Shown piece by piece: positions 1 through 11,291 of a DNA stretch of 64,000 nt. A program made the translations under genes and the position numbers. Each line of letters starts with the position of its first letter. Position 1 is the stretch's first letter. The notes under the pieces were generated by a model, which made no database searches, was not told the origin of the DNA, and saw only the letters and a list, made by a program, of their open reading frames with translations. The DNA is from Plantago major (Eukaryota; Streptophyta; Magnoliopsida; Lamiales; Plantaginaceae): NCBI GenBank assembly GCA_026545765.1, contig CM048842.1, forward strand, positions 29,933,167-29,997,166. The letters run 5' to 3'.

Positions 1-1175
1 GGGGATCAACAAGACTCGGATCATATAGCAACTGCAAGAGCCAATGATTTATGGCATTCTTCCTCCAATCAATCTCAGTAAATGATGTATTCCATTGACA
101 ATCACCGACAGATTTATTATAGAGATAAGAGGTGGAGTTGATCTGTCCTCTATAATAGACCGACACAGGAAAATCATATTTTTGTATCATGGACAGTAAA
201 AAAGGATGTAATCGACAATGTGGACTGCAAAAGAGGGGACAGTAAGATTTTAGTATTCGAACACATTTGGAATAGAAGAGAAGAGGTTTATAGCTGATTC
301 AAATGAAAGAAAAAGAATAAGGGGTACTTTACATTATGTTGCTATTTTCATAAACTATTTACTTATTAATACCATCTTAAATCATGTTTTACATAAAGGT
401 GACAATGCAATCAAAATGACAAAACTAGACATAGTTCTACATATAGATATATCATCAATTCCCAATAATATAGGCTAGACAATTATGTACATTCTAAAAA
501 TAGGATTACAAATTAATCTTCCATTCCAATTTACTTCATGTATATACACTCATAAATTTGTACATACTAAAGTTAGGATAAGGATCTTTTACATATACAT
601 TCTACATGTCTTTTGGTGTTCATGCATGATTTTTTAAAGTTAGATACATGAAAATATTAGACCCACAAGACTTGGACCATCTCCAACCATCATACCCAAA
701 TTTTCTGTAGCGTCGTCGTTCAGCTAACATCTAACTCTGTCATAATCTCCATCTCCAACCATCATAACTCTATCATACCCAAATTTACCCTTTCTTTTCT
801 CATTTCTTTTTAAACCATATTATTCTTTTCCCGTTTCTTTTAAAACTTCATACCTCATATTATTTTAATTAGATACATGAAAGAATTAGATTAATGAAAA
901 ATAAACATGTTGCAAAAAAAAAGATGTACAGCTTATGAAATATGTCATGTACTATTTTATAATTTGATACAGGATTTTGGAATTTGATATATGAAAATTT
1001 TTACATTGCGGTAAGATTTAGGATTATGCATCAACTTTTTCTTAGAGAAGATAGACCATACATAAATGATAACAGTAAAATATGTAAGATTGTACACATG
1101 TATTATTGCTAAATGTCGTTATGGCCCAACTCACCTCAATGAATTTAACTTCACTTTAAAAAAATAAATACTTAC
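1..1175. other. AT-rich non-coding flank
   Basis: No convincing coding region is seen. The stretch is AT-rich with many short poly-A/T tracts. The only recognisable structure is a MITE-like fragment near 674-880, listed separately. Confidence 0.5.
674..880 (+). mobile_element. MITE fragment related to the element at 46446-47181
   Basis: The segment starts GGACCATCTCCAACC and continues with repeated 'catctccaacc' and 'actctatcata' words, then a T/C-rich stretch. The same order of words and the same T/C-rich tail are found at the left end of the complete TAA-flanked element at 46446. No matching right terminus (a GTTGGAG-type end) was found downstream, so this copy looks truncated or badly decayed. 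The family link is by eye. Confidence 0.45.
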
Positions 1176-1438
1176 CTTATATACTGGTCAAAGTCTAAGG
1201 TGCAGAAGTCCTCCAATTCCGCCTTACTGACCGGAATAACAGCTCCATTTGTATTAGCACTACATCGTACATCATTGTATTCGAACAATAATTTCTTGAA
1301 CATTTTTTGAATCTGTGGCAGCAGTATATGCGAGCTCAATTTTGTCCAGGGCTTCAGATGTCGAAACAGTACGCGTCCATTGATGATGAACATCATATCT
1401 AGATCGACAATCCCCTTGTGTGAACACCTAACCATATC
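1176..1438 (-). CDS. Unidentified single exon-like ORF
   Basis: An open frame of 87 codons is bounded on the minus strand by a good acceptor (CTACAG before 1438) and a good donor (GTAAGTA just after 1176), so it looks like one internal exon. The peptide contains a DLDMMF segment and ends ELEDFCTLDFDQYIR. I do not recognise the family. It lies just outside the GCN1 inverted repeat and has the same strand as the glutamyl-tRNA synthetase and right-arm GCN1 fragments, so it may be another captured or orphaned exon. No neighbouring exon was found. Confidence 0.35.
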
Positions 1439-1752
1439 CTGTAGACAGGATAGGATGGACCTAATTGAAAAAATAAATAGAACATTAAAACGTATATTGT
1501 AAGGAAATAGAATAAAATATTACGTTGATAGTGTAAAGTGAGTGATTAAAAAATTAATAAGTGAAGATAGTGGGTTTTCAAAAAAAGGAAATGCTAAACT
1601 TTAAAAAAACTCCCAAAATAACAAAACGTAAGTCTTTAAAAAGAACGGAAGGAGTATTAAATACCTTAAAACATTTTGCGCTTTGAGCCCCAGAAATCCA
1701 CATTCATAACACTTCTCATGTTTAAAAAAATGTGAAACCGTCGATGTAATTC
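1439..1752. other. Non-coding stretch beside the left arm
   Basis: AT-rich sequence between the orphan exon and the start of the inverted repeat. Nothing recognisable. Confidence 0.5.
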
Positions 1753-4175
1753 AATAAAGTGTTAATATGCTCAGAGCATGGGAAATTAGAGATAAATATA
1801 TAACTATTCTGTTACGGACCTAGACTCCTAAATCATGATTATGACTAAGACTTATTAATCTTATAGGCTTTTAATGATAGGCAAGTTACCTAATAGAGTT
1901 CAAGTAAGTTAGGAAGTCACAAGTTGATTAGCTATATAATAGACTTGTAGGGTAATATTCAACAGTCAAGATATTGTCCATCTCTTCGTTGATTGGCATT
2001 CTTATTTTGTATCTGTTTTCAATCTTATTCCCTGTTGTGTTTTTTGGAATGGGGAACTCTTTCGTGGGACAGGAGTACTTTTCTTATAATTTGTAACCAA
2101 AAGAAATTGTTTTTATCATTTGTAATTAAAAGAAAATGTCTCATGAAAATGTACAGCATTATGTTAGTACATAAATTTCACAGCAAATACTTCAACCATT
2201 GACTACTACATTTGCTGTATTGATGAGTTGTCTCCATCTTCCAGGACTTGTTAGGTCAAATGGGATTGTTGAGCCCAGATGTCTCAAAGCAAATAGCAGC
2301 GAGAGATTCCTTGTTGTATCGGATGTCTGTCATGCCTGAAGTTACTTATAAACAGATCCAAAAGGTTTATATTACTTTTCTTCTTTGTGCTTCAACTTTG
2401 GTAGACATTGTTTGTAATGATGCTATGATTTGCTTTAATATGTACTCCGCTTTTGCAGTGCTTCACCGCTGCACATGATAATGCATTAATACGTTTGTTA
2501 TCGTTTGGAAGTATATATGAAGTTGACCTGTTTAGAATATTTAAATGGACTCATATTTCAATTAACCCGTTAGCCTGCCACACCGGTATGTGTTAACTTG
2601 TCTTTCTTACCATTACATTTTCAGACTCTTCATGCTCAAGAGCAAGTGGTTCTAAAACAGTCAAAGAAAGCAAACAACAGGGCAGGAGGAAGTTATATAT
2701 ACATGCATGTGAGTTTATTATGTGTATTTATTTTATTGGTTATGTTTCCAGGACAGGCAAAAATGAAAAAGGCTCAACATAGTTTAGGAAAGGCCAAGCA
2801 GGACTTATCCTATGCTTAAAGCTTTAAGGGAAATGGCACCAACTGCCACCTATCTTTGGTTAGTCTTCTCATTTGTTGGATTCCAAAAAAATTTACCCAA
2901 ACATCTTTGTCTTTTTGAAAGTACTAGTTAGAGTTATTATGAATGACATTACCATTGTACTTATAAAACTTAAAAAATTCCAAACTCCAAAGTCATTTTT
3001 GTTTTAATGCTTAGTTTATTTTTTGGATAATTTTGTAGCTATGATAAATGCTGCTGGAGAATTTGTTATTAAATCAAAGTATTCTCGCTGTAGTATATAG
3101 GAGGCCTGGACATTTTCCTGAAGTTGAACATTTTGATGAACCACTATTTGAATCGTATATTAGTATTTACACAACACACTCCCGACAAGACAACACACAT
3201 TTACCCGCTGTATGGATGCTTGTGGCTGGCTCATTTCTTATGTTTAACACACTTTACCTGGTTAGAGGCTTATAGGGGGCAGAAATTCACACTATTAGCA
3301 TATATTTTATTGGATCAAATCATCAAAATGATCTTATTACTCGTACATAAAGCTATAAGTATCACCTTGTGGTATTCGTTTGCATTGACAAGCCTAGTAA
3401 GTTTAGGAGAGACTATGACGCTTGTGGTATGAACTCGACTCTTTGATCTATATTTCAGGTTGAGCTTATCAATCCTTTTCTTCACTCACCAATTGTAGGC
3501 AAAGATGACTTTGAGACCCTGGTGGAACTTTTGAGATGCAGAGTGTATCCGGTGATAAGGCAAGGGACATTGCAATTGGCTTAAAAATACTTGCAACTCC
3601 AGGAGGTGGCAAAGAGGCATTTGCCTCACTAATGGCAACTGAAGAACGAATATGCAATATATTCAGTACCTTAATATGCGATTATTCTAGATATCTTTCA
3701 GGAGTTAGTTTCACAAACATTTTTCCGGTAATATATAATCTGATCTATCAAAACAAACTTTTGTCGCATCACAAAGGACCAAATGTTATTAGTTAAGTAT
3801 CACTTGTTCACTGTTCACACACACAAACATTCCTCTTTCCTTCATTTCATGAAGTGGAAGATGGTAGACTCGGTTACAAGTCAACTGGAAACAGCATCTC
3901 TGTTATTACAGGGGAAAGACTTTGTACGCCCGACCCTCCCTTCCCGCGCTTGTTGCGGGAGCCTTTCTGAAGGCACTTTGGGGAATGATGATGATGATGA
4001 TGATGATTACTATTTTCTTTTTAATATGTTGATCATCTTCTATGCTTGCAGGTCGTGTACCACGTTCTCGGCATTTTCCCTATCCACAGAGAAAAAATTA
4101 GTGAAGCTTTGTATTCGTTGTGTTCTAACCTTCTACCAGATGACATGGCTGCAGTATGGCTTATTAAATTATTGC
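1753..4175 (+). repeat. Left arm of large inverted duplication
   Basis: This arm is the reverse complement of 5687-9031. Outer homology starts abruptly at AATAAAGTGTTAATATGCTC (1753) and inner homology stops at TTATTAAATTATTGC (4175). The copies are nearly identical by eye; differences seen are single bases and small indels, such as a shorter GAT microsatellite in the right arm. This arm lacks about 880 bp present in the right arm (7785-8665) and a 68-bp piece flanked there by short ATTG repeats, which accounts for the unequal arm lengths. Confidence 0.92.
2245..4175 (+). pseudogene. GCN1/ILITHYIA-like HEAT-repeat gene fragment, plus-strand copy
   Basis: GCN1 binds ribosomes and activates the eIF2alpha kinase GCN2 in the cytosol. 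Exon-sized blocks match the plant GCN1 order: a DLLGQMGLLSP block (2245-2370), a KKAQHSLGKAKQDL block ahead of the LRAL/REM-like segment (about 2757-2850), a GKDDFETLVELLRC block (about 3495-3550) followed by a frame change, a SGVSFTNIFPVI block (about 3700) and a VYHVLGIFP...LPDDMAAV block (4051-4160). Introns separate them. The copy stops in mid-gene at 4175, where the inverted-repeat arm ends, and frames are interrupted, so it cannot encode a normal protein of over 2500 residues. The family call rests on remembered motif order. Confidence 0.75.
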
Positions 4176-4439
4176 GAAAAACCTTTCCTTTATTTTTAAG
4201 AAAAGAAACTTCCTTGGGATTATGCTTTTAGACTTCTGAAAACGATTTATCCCAACTAATTACCCCGTTGTAAAATATATCATGTTCACCCCCATTTACA
4301 AATTTAAAAGTAAAACTGTCAGAAACCCAATCTGTACATGTTACGATTGGAGCATGGCACATTTTCAACAAATTATCCATGTGTTTGTTTAAGTGCTCTT
4401 TGATATTCATCCACAGCTCCAGCAATCATTTCATTTGAT

Positions 4440-7400
4440 CACTGCAAAAAAGAAGCATTAGGATGTTGGCAGATTATCGGGTTTAGAAAAATGTAAGACA
4501 CGAGCAGGTAACATTTCAAGTTGCTGACCTTTTTGTTTGCATCACTTTTTAGAATGTTTAACAGCGAAAAGATACTAGTTTTCCAATGCTTTTCGATTAT
4601 GGTCAAACCAACTTCAAACATCTTTGATTGAACCATTAGATTTGGATCAGCCTGCAGTGAAAAGGTGCAATGCAGCATGTGCACTTTCAGTTGGACAGAG
4701 AAAAGCAAATCCCTCCTCAAATTAAACACTATATGTTCCAACTTTTCATGATACCGAGTCCAGATAAACTAAGAAATAAACAAGTCAATAAAATCATACA
4801 CTTTTGAACACATAAAAGTCATTAACATTTTAGAAAAAATAAAACTACTACTAAGAATCAACTAGGACGAAAAAAGGAAAGTGATGGGAATCAAATGGGA
4901 TAGAGTACACTTAAAGTATCCAAAAGGGAGAAATTAAATACCAATGTGTCTGGTATCAGGAAGTTCATCAAAATAGGAACATCTTTGTCCTCAAGAATGC
5001 ATGCCACATCGAATATAACCAAAGCAATACTTTCTCTGCACTGCGAAGCAAAATTGTCTTCCACGCCATATTTAAAACGATATAAATCGATCAAAGATGA
5101 CAGTGATCCTTGAAATGGTTCGTCGGTTAAAACTCATGACCACAATTAAACATACATTTGAAAGTTGGATTTGGCAAATACCTTTATGGCGTCTTGATTT
5201 TCTTTCAAAAGAGTTCGAAGTGCATTAACTGCAGCATCTCGAACATTAGAGTTGATGTGTGTGATAGCGTCAAAAAGTAGAGTAATCAGTACCAAAACCA
5301 TCCTGGCAATAACTTCAAATTTCATTCGCAGAGTCCGCAACAGACTAGATGGGACGGGAAAAAACACTTATTCATCGAAACAGAGAAAATATATAAGTTC
5401 AAAACATGAAAGTCATAACATAGAATTATTTCTAAACAATATAAGTGAACCACAAAAACACAAAACTCTCACCTGATCAGTATTATGTAAAGCAAGCCAG
5501 AATCTGGTTGAAGCATCCACATTTTCCGTAATCAGATTACTGGAAACATCAGGAATCTTACCCACAGCCCTTAAGCAACACTTTTTCATATGAATATGTT
5601 CGGCATAAATACCAGACATAACCTGTCAAGAGCAAGAGAAGATACAATGAGTTTGAAAATAATCGTCAAACAAATTTGAATATAGAGCAATAATTTAATA
5701 AGCCATACTGCAGCCATGTCATCTGGTAGAAGGTTAGAACACAACGAATACAAAGCTTCACTAATTTTTTTCTCTGTGGATAGGGAAAATGCCGAAAACG
5801 TGGTACACGACCTGCAAGCATAGAAGATGATCAACATATTAAAAAGAAAATAGTGATCATCATCATCATCATTCCCCAAAGTGCCTTCAGAAAGGCTCCC
5901 GCAACAAGCGCGGTAAGGGAGGGTCGGGCGTACAAAGTCTTTCCCCTGTAATAACAGAGATGCTGTTTCCAGTTGACTTGTAACCAAAAACGAGTCTACC
6001 ATCTTCCACTTCATGAAATGAAGGAAAGAGGAATGTTTGTGTGTGTGAACAGTGAACAAGTGATACTTAACTAATAACATTCGGTCCTTTGTGATGCGAC
6101 AAAAGTTTGTTTTGATAGATCAGATTATAAATTACCGGAAAAATGTTTGTGAAACTAACTCCTGAAAGATATCTAGAATAATCGCATATTAAGGTACTGA
6201 ATATATTGCATATTCGTTCTTCAGTTGCCATTAGTGAGGCAAATGCCTCTTTGCCACCTCCTGGAGTTGCAAGTATTTTTAAGCCAATTGCAATGTACCT
6301 TGCCTTATCACCGGATATACTCTGCATCTCAAAAGTTCCAACAGGGTCTCAAAGTCATCTTTGCCTACAATTGGTGAGTGAAGAAAAGGATTGATAAGCT
6401 CAACCTGAAATATAGATCAAAGAGTCGAGTTCATACCACAAGCGTCATAGTCTCTCCTAAACTTACTAGGCTTGTCAATGCAAACGAATACCACAAGGTG
6501 ATACTTATAGCTTTATGTACGAGTAATAAGATCATTTTGATGATTTGATCCAATAAAATATATGCTAATAGTGTGAATTTCTGCCCCCTATAAGCCTCTA
6601 ACCAGGTAAAGTGTCTGTTAAACATGAGAAATGAGCCAGCCACAAGCATCCATACAGCGGGTAAATGTGTGTTGTCTTGTCGGGAGTGTGTTGTGTAAAT
6701 ACTAATATACGATTCAAATAGTGGTTCATCAAAATGTTCAACTTCAGGAAAATGTCCAGGCCTCCTATATACTACAGCGAGAATACTTTGATTTAATAAC
6801 AAATTCTCCAGCAGCATTTATCATAGCTACAAAATTATCCAAAAAATAAACTAAGCATTAAAACAAAAATGACTTTGGAGTTTGGAATTTTTTAAGTTAT
6901 ATAAGTACAATGGTAATGTCATTCATAATAACTCTAACTAGTACTTTCAAAAAGACAAAGATGTTTGGGTAAATTTTTTTGGAATCCAACAAATGAGAAG
7001 ACTAACCAAAGATAGGTGGCAGTTGGTGCCATTTCCCTTAAAGCTTTAAGCATCAAGGATAAGTCCTGCTTGGCCTTTCCTAAACTATGTTGAGCCTTTT
7101 TCATTTTTACCTGTCCTGGAAACATAACCAATAAAATAAATACACATAATAAACTCACATGCATGTATATATAACTTCCTCCTGCACTGTTGTTTGCTTT
7201 CTTTGACTGTTTTAGAACCACTTGCGCTTGAGCATGAAGAGTCTGAAAATGTAATGGTAAGAAAGACGAGTTAACACATACCGGTGTGGCAGGCTAACGA
7301 AGCAAATTGAAATATGAGTCCATTTAAATATTTTAAACAGGTCAACTTCATATATACTCTCCAAACGAACCAATGCATTATCATGTGCAGCGGTGAAGCA

Positions 7401-7614
7401 CTGCAAAAGCGGAGTACATATTAAAGCAAATCATAGCATCATTACAAACAATGTCTACCAAAGATGAAGCACAAAGAAGAAAAGTAATATAAACCTTTTG
7501 GATCTGTTTATATGTAACTTCAGGCATGACAGACATCCAATACAACAAGGAATCTCTCACTGCTATTTGCTTTGAGACATCTGGGCTCAACAATCCCATT
7601 TGACCTAACAAGTC
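4440..7614 (-). pseudogene. GCN1/ILITHYIA-like gene fragment, minus-strand copy
   Basis: This is the longer GCN1-like copy. It repeats the blocks of the plus-strand copy from 7614 down to 5687, then continues in the spacer with further GCN1-like exons: MSGIYAEHIHMKKCCLRAVGKIPDVSS and WLALHNTDQ (5619-5475), a HINSNVRDAAVNALRTLLKENQD block (5367-5180), an LYRFKYGVEDN...CRESIALVIFDVA...KDVPILMNFL block (5090-4920) and a VGLTIIEKH...SIFSLL block (4640-4540). The order follows the GCN1 HEAT region before the eEF3-like part. Both ends of the family protein are missing and frames shift between blocks. A less certain upstream exon pair may lie at 8762-8500 (WKDLKGLLTCVLVGLIW). Treated as a truncated pseudogene. 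Confidence 0.75.
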
Positions 7615-9031
7615 CTGCAAGATGGAGACAACTCATCTATGCAGCAAATGTAGTAGTCAAAGGTTGAAGTATTTGTTGTTTACTTTATGTACTAACATAA
7701 TGTTGTACATTTTCATGAGACATTTTCTTTTAATTACAAATGATAAAGACAATTTCTTTTGGTTCCCCATTTCTATTTTTAGGTGTCCCTTCATACAATG
7801 CGCTTCCATTTATAGTGAATATACAAGCCAAGACACATCAAAAAAATAAAAATAAAAAGACATCACTACTCATTCTATTTCATACTTTGTCTATTCTCCC
7901 TCTTACTTTATCAGTTATTCATTCCCTCTTATAATTTAACACCAACTCCCATCTTACATTACTTTTTATCCCAATTCATAGGACATCTGCCAAAAGTTGT
8001 GGCACTACATTATGGATCGATGGGAGTATATTTTTAAGAGAATTGAATATGTATTAACACTCCAAGAAAATTATGTACAAATATGTGAGGGGGTATACCC
8101 CAATTATTACAATGATTAAAATGTATCAATCATAGCAAGATATCCTTCTACATGAGTTTACACAAATTTGATACTTTCTAAACATGGTAGAGAGGCCAGA
8201 AAAACATTTCTAAACATAATTTTTTAAAAAAAATGAAAAGACACAAAGAATGGGAGAGAGTAAAAAAGAAAAAAAACAGCAAATTAAATATTTGAAACCT
8301 CCATTATGCAGCAAGCTTCCAACTATAAAATAAATCTCCATTATACTAACATTTTTCATTCAATATAAATATATTGCTGCACTACAATCCCCATGTACTT
8401 TTCTCCCATTATATATACATATGTATCATATTACACTACCTTTAAAAAATCTCATATAAATACTAATAAGAAGAGAAAAATTACAGGGAGCGCATTAGAC
8501 CAATTCAGACAAGCATGAGACTGGACTTTACAATTAACATCAGGTAAAGCCATTACTGGCTGCCAAATTAAACCAACCAAGACACAAGTCAAAAGGCCTT
8601 TAAGATCTTTCCAGACCGGGCTAGTGACATTACAAAACCATCTATTATTTCTTTCACTCAATAAGCTCCAAAAAACACAGCAGGGAATAAGATTGCAGAG
8701 GATATTGGGACAGAGGAGGATAATTCCAGTGTAGCAATAGCTAGGTTTTCTTGAGTTCTATTGAAAACAGATACAAAATAAGAACGCCAATCTACGAAGA
8801 GATGAACAATATCTTGACAGTTGAATATTACCCTACAAGTCTATTATATAGCTAATCAACTCGTGACTTCCTAACTTGACTTGAACTCTATTAGGTAACT
8901 TGCCTATCATTAAAAGCCTATAAGAATAATAAGTCTTGGTCATAATCATGATTTAGGAGTCTAGGTCCGTAACAGAATAGTTATATATTTATCTCTAATT
9001 TCCCATGCTCTGAGCATATTAACACTTTATT
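5687..9031 (-). repeat. Right arm of large inverted duplication
   Basis: Reverse complement of 1753-4175 and longer by about 0.9 kb. The extra part (about 7785-8665) contains a 69-codon frame (8661-8452, WFCNVTSPVWKDLKGLLTC) that may be a further GCN1 exon; the left arm has lost it at a junction between TTTTTTGGA and ATGGGGAAC. Inner boundary 5687, outer boundary 9031. The 1.5-kb spacer 4176-5686 is single copy. Confidence 0.9.
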
Positions 9032-9269
9032 TCGGCACTGACAAAGACAGATCACAGATGCCAACATAGAAACCCAAAGTAACCAAGCAACCTTGGAATA
9101 TAACAACTGGAGGTCGATTGATTTATATGAAACACCATTCAATAATATACAGGAAGTGAATTATCAGTGGTCCAAACAATCCTCGGTACTATTGTCTAGA
9201 AAAAATGCGACTCTGGGGTAACTTACTCCTCCAAATAAGCTTCCAGGGAAATGTGTTTGTATAGGTGGC

Positions 9270-10699
9270 AATAGAGTCTTAAAATTAAAATAGCTAACTT
9301 TTATGCACTCTGTTAGTCTCTCCTGGTGCATTTTTTCACGTGGGGTATCATCCACATAAGCCTTACCCTCACGAATCAATTTTTCAGCCATTTCCATAAG
9401 CTTGGGAAAGTGATCTACCTCAAATCTGGGTAGACTGCCAGCTTTTTCAACCATGTGGGACCCCTTCTCTGTGGCAGCTGACCGTGCATTAGAAGCTTGA
9501 GACTCTTTTGACTTGGATGATACTGCCTTTGTTGATGAGCTTTTGTTACCAGTGTATGTGGCAACAAAGTCATTCAAGGCTGCATCATGCTCTGAAAGGA
9601 TTGAATTGAACCACCGTACCAGGTTCTGGTACTTTTTGGATTTCCTCAAGCTTTCCCATCTCAAACCAGCCCCTAAAAGGGGTCAACTGTCAGCCACATA
9701 GGCGGGAAAAAAATAGAGCATGCACTGGACTCCAGAAGGAACCAGTTCTTTAAGAAAAATATATAAACATAAAAGAGATTAATTGAAGTCTGTAAGTTTA
9801 CCAGCAAGACGTGCCCATACTGCAACATCTGCAATTGTAAGGCTAGCACCAACTATGAACCTGCTGTGCAATAAATGTGCATCCACAAGGCTACATGCAC
9901 CGTCAAATTCAGACTCCCAACTGAATACAGGCGCGTAATCAATCCATTCGTCAATCTAGAACAGACACACAAGTAAATGAATAAGAAAACTGCAGCAATG
10001 GGGGGAAAGAACAATGAACTGATCCAAAGATAATAAAAAATTTCCAGAAAAAGGTACCTTGCACGACTGGTACGCATCCCCGCCATAGAAATTGGGAAGA
10101 TTAGCAGCAATCCTTCCAATATACTTCAGAAGAACACAATCCTCATGAAGCTTCTCCCTGGTATTATAATTGGGAAAACGTTAGTTGCTGTCTCTTCCAA
10201 TTAGAGATTAGCATTTCTAAGCAAAATTGCACAAGTACATGGTTCAATTCAATTCGAATCAGCAACTAAAAGTCCTAGTGAAATATATGGAAATGGCTAG
10301 TTTCTTCTATTCCAAACTAAGCTCCAGTCATGTAGCAGCCCGTGAGTATTCATTCGTACACACTACATTCATTAATTCACACTGCAAGGACACTCGAAAG
10401 CAACAATTTGAATAATTAACACAAATCAATTACTTCCTCAAACACACACCTATAATAATGTATAATCAGACACAGAGTTGCGAAATCTACATACCATCAT
10501 CATATGCAAATGTTAAACCCTAAAGCAAAAGAAGTAAATTGAAGTGGGCATGAAGGAAAATATAGTACCCGTTGGATAAGAGAAGCGAGGGAGGAGATCC
10601 AGAAGCAAGAGTAGGAGTCGGTGTAAGAGGAAGGGAGGCGATCTTAGCGGCGGCAATGGCGGCTAGAGGCGGAGAATCGGCAGCTAGATGGAGCTCCAT
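9270..10699 (-). pseudogene. Cytosolic glutamyl-tRNA synthetase gene, 5' fragment
   Basis: The full enzyme charges tRNA-Glu in the cytosol. Four exons join in frame with canonical GT-AG sites: 10699-10569 (start MELHLAADSPP), 10157-10058 (LLKYIGRIAANLPNFYGG), 9955-9802 (IDEWIDYAPVF...LTIADVAVWARLAG, the GST-like N-terminal domain) and from 9672 ([21 protein letters not shown]). After the linker, the segment that should hold the ATP-binding HIGH motif is absent: the frame jumps to [27 protein letters not shown] and then leaves homology near 9270. Without HIGH and the C-terminal half it cannot be an active synthetase, but the N-terminal exons look undamaged and could still be transcribed and spliced. 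Same strand as the GCN1-like right arm. Confidence 0.85.
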
Positions 10700-11291
10700 C
10701 TCAAACGAATATTATCTGTAAAACCTAATGTGTACGTCTTTTTAGTCTCTCTTCTTAATATCTCATATCTCCTAGACTGTCTGATCTCAACTTAAATTAA
10801 TGAGTATGTAAAAAAGTATAAAAAAATGAAAAAAATTGAAAATAGAGACCATGATTGACATTTACGAATCTAAAGTTGTTGTAGAGTGTTGATTAAAGTC
10901 ATAAAACTTAGCGATGAAATCTTTCCATTATGTATATGAGGCATGTTTCTGACGTGAGTCACCTTCCTTTATATTTTTTATTGCTTGAGTGATTACCCAT
11001 ACTGGACACTTCCAGGAGAGTGAAAGATAGTTGCATAGATCCACTTGTGGGATTACCGGGTTAGACTTAAGTTCTATTTACTCGGGAAATCAATTTCTTG
11101 GATTTTTACTTGTTCTTCTGCAAACGTCAGTGTAATTTCGAACCTCTTGCATCTTTCGGGTTTATACTTGCAATCGTAGACTCGGTAGCTTGGGAGTCAG
11201 ACTTTATCTGTGTGTCTATGTGTTTTTTGTTTTTCTAGATTTTTAGAGAGTTTGTTGCTTGAGGGCAAGCAAAGGTTCGGTTTGGGGTTTT
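10700..11291 (+). mobile_element. 3' internal remnant and polypurine tract of an Athila/Tat-like gypsy element
   Basis: No ORF of interest. The last 40 bases hold the CTTGAGGGCAAGCAAAGG and GGTTCGGTTTGGGG words that precede the 3' LTR in plant Athila/Tat-type elements, directly before an LTR start at 11292. A related word pair recurs at 18530-18570. How far the remnant extends upstream towards 10900 is uncertain; 10700-10900 is featureless and may include the 5' flank of the synthetase fragment. Confidence 0.5.

Noticed and set aside
3960..4010. GAT repeat as a CRISPR-like or satellite array
   Set aside because: A plain trinucleotide microsatellite in an intron of the GCN1-like copy, with a shorter allele in the other arm.
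9164..9270. Possible continuation of the synthetase frame to 9164
   Set aside because: After about 9270 the peptide no longer resembles the family and no conserved motif is seen; treated as intron or unrelated sequence in frame by chance.
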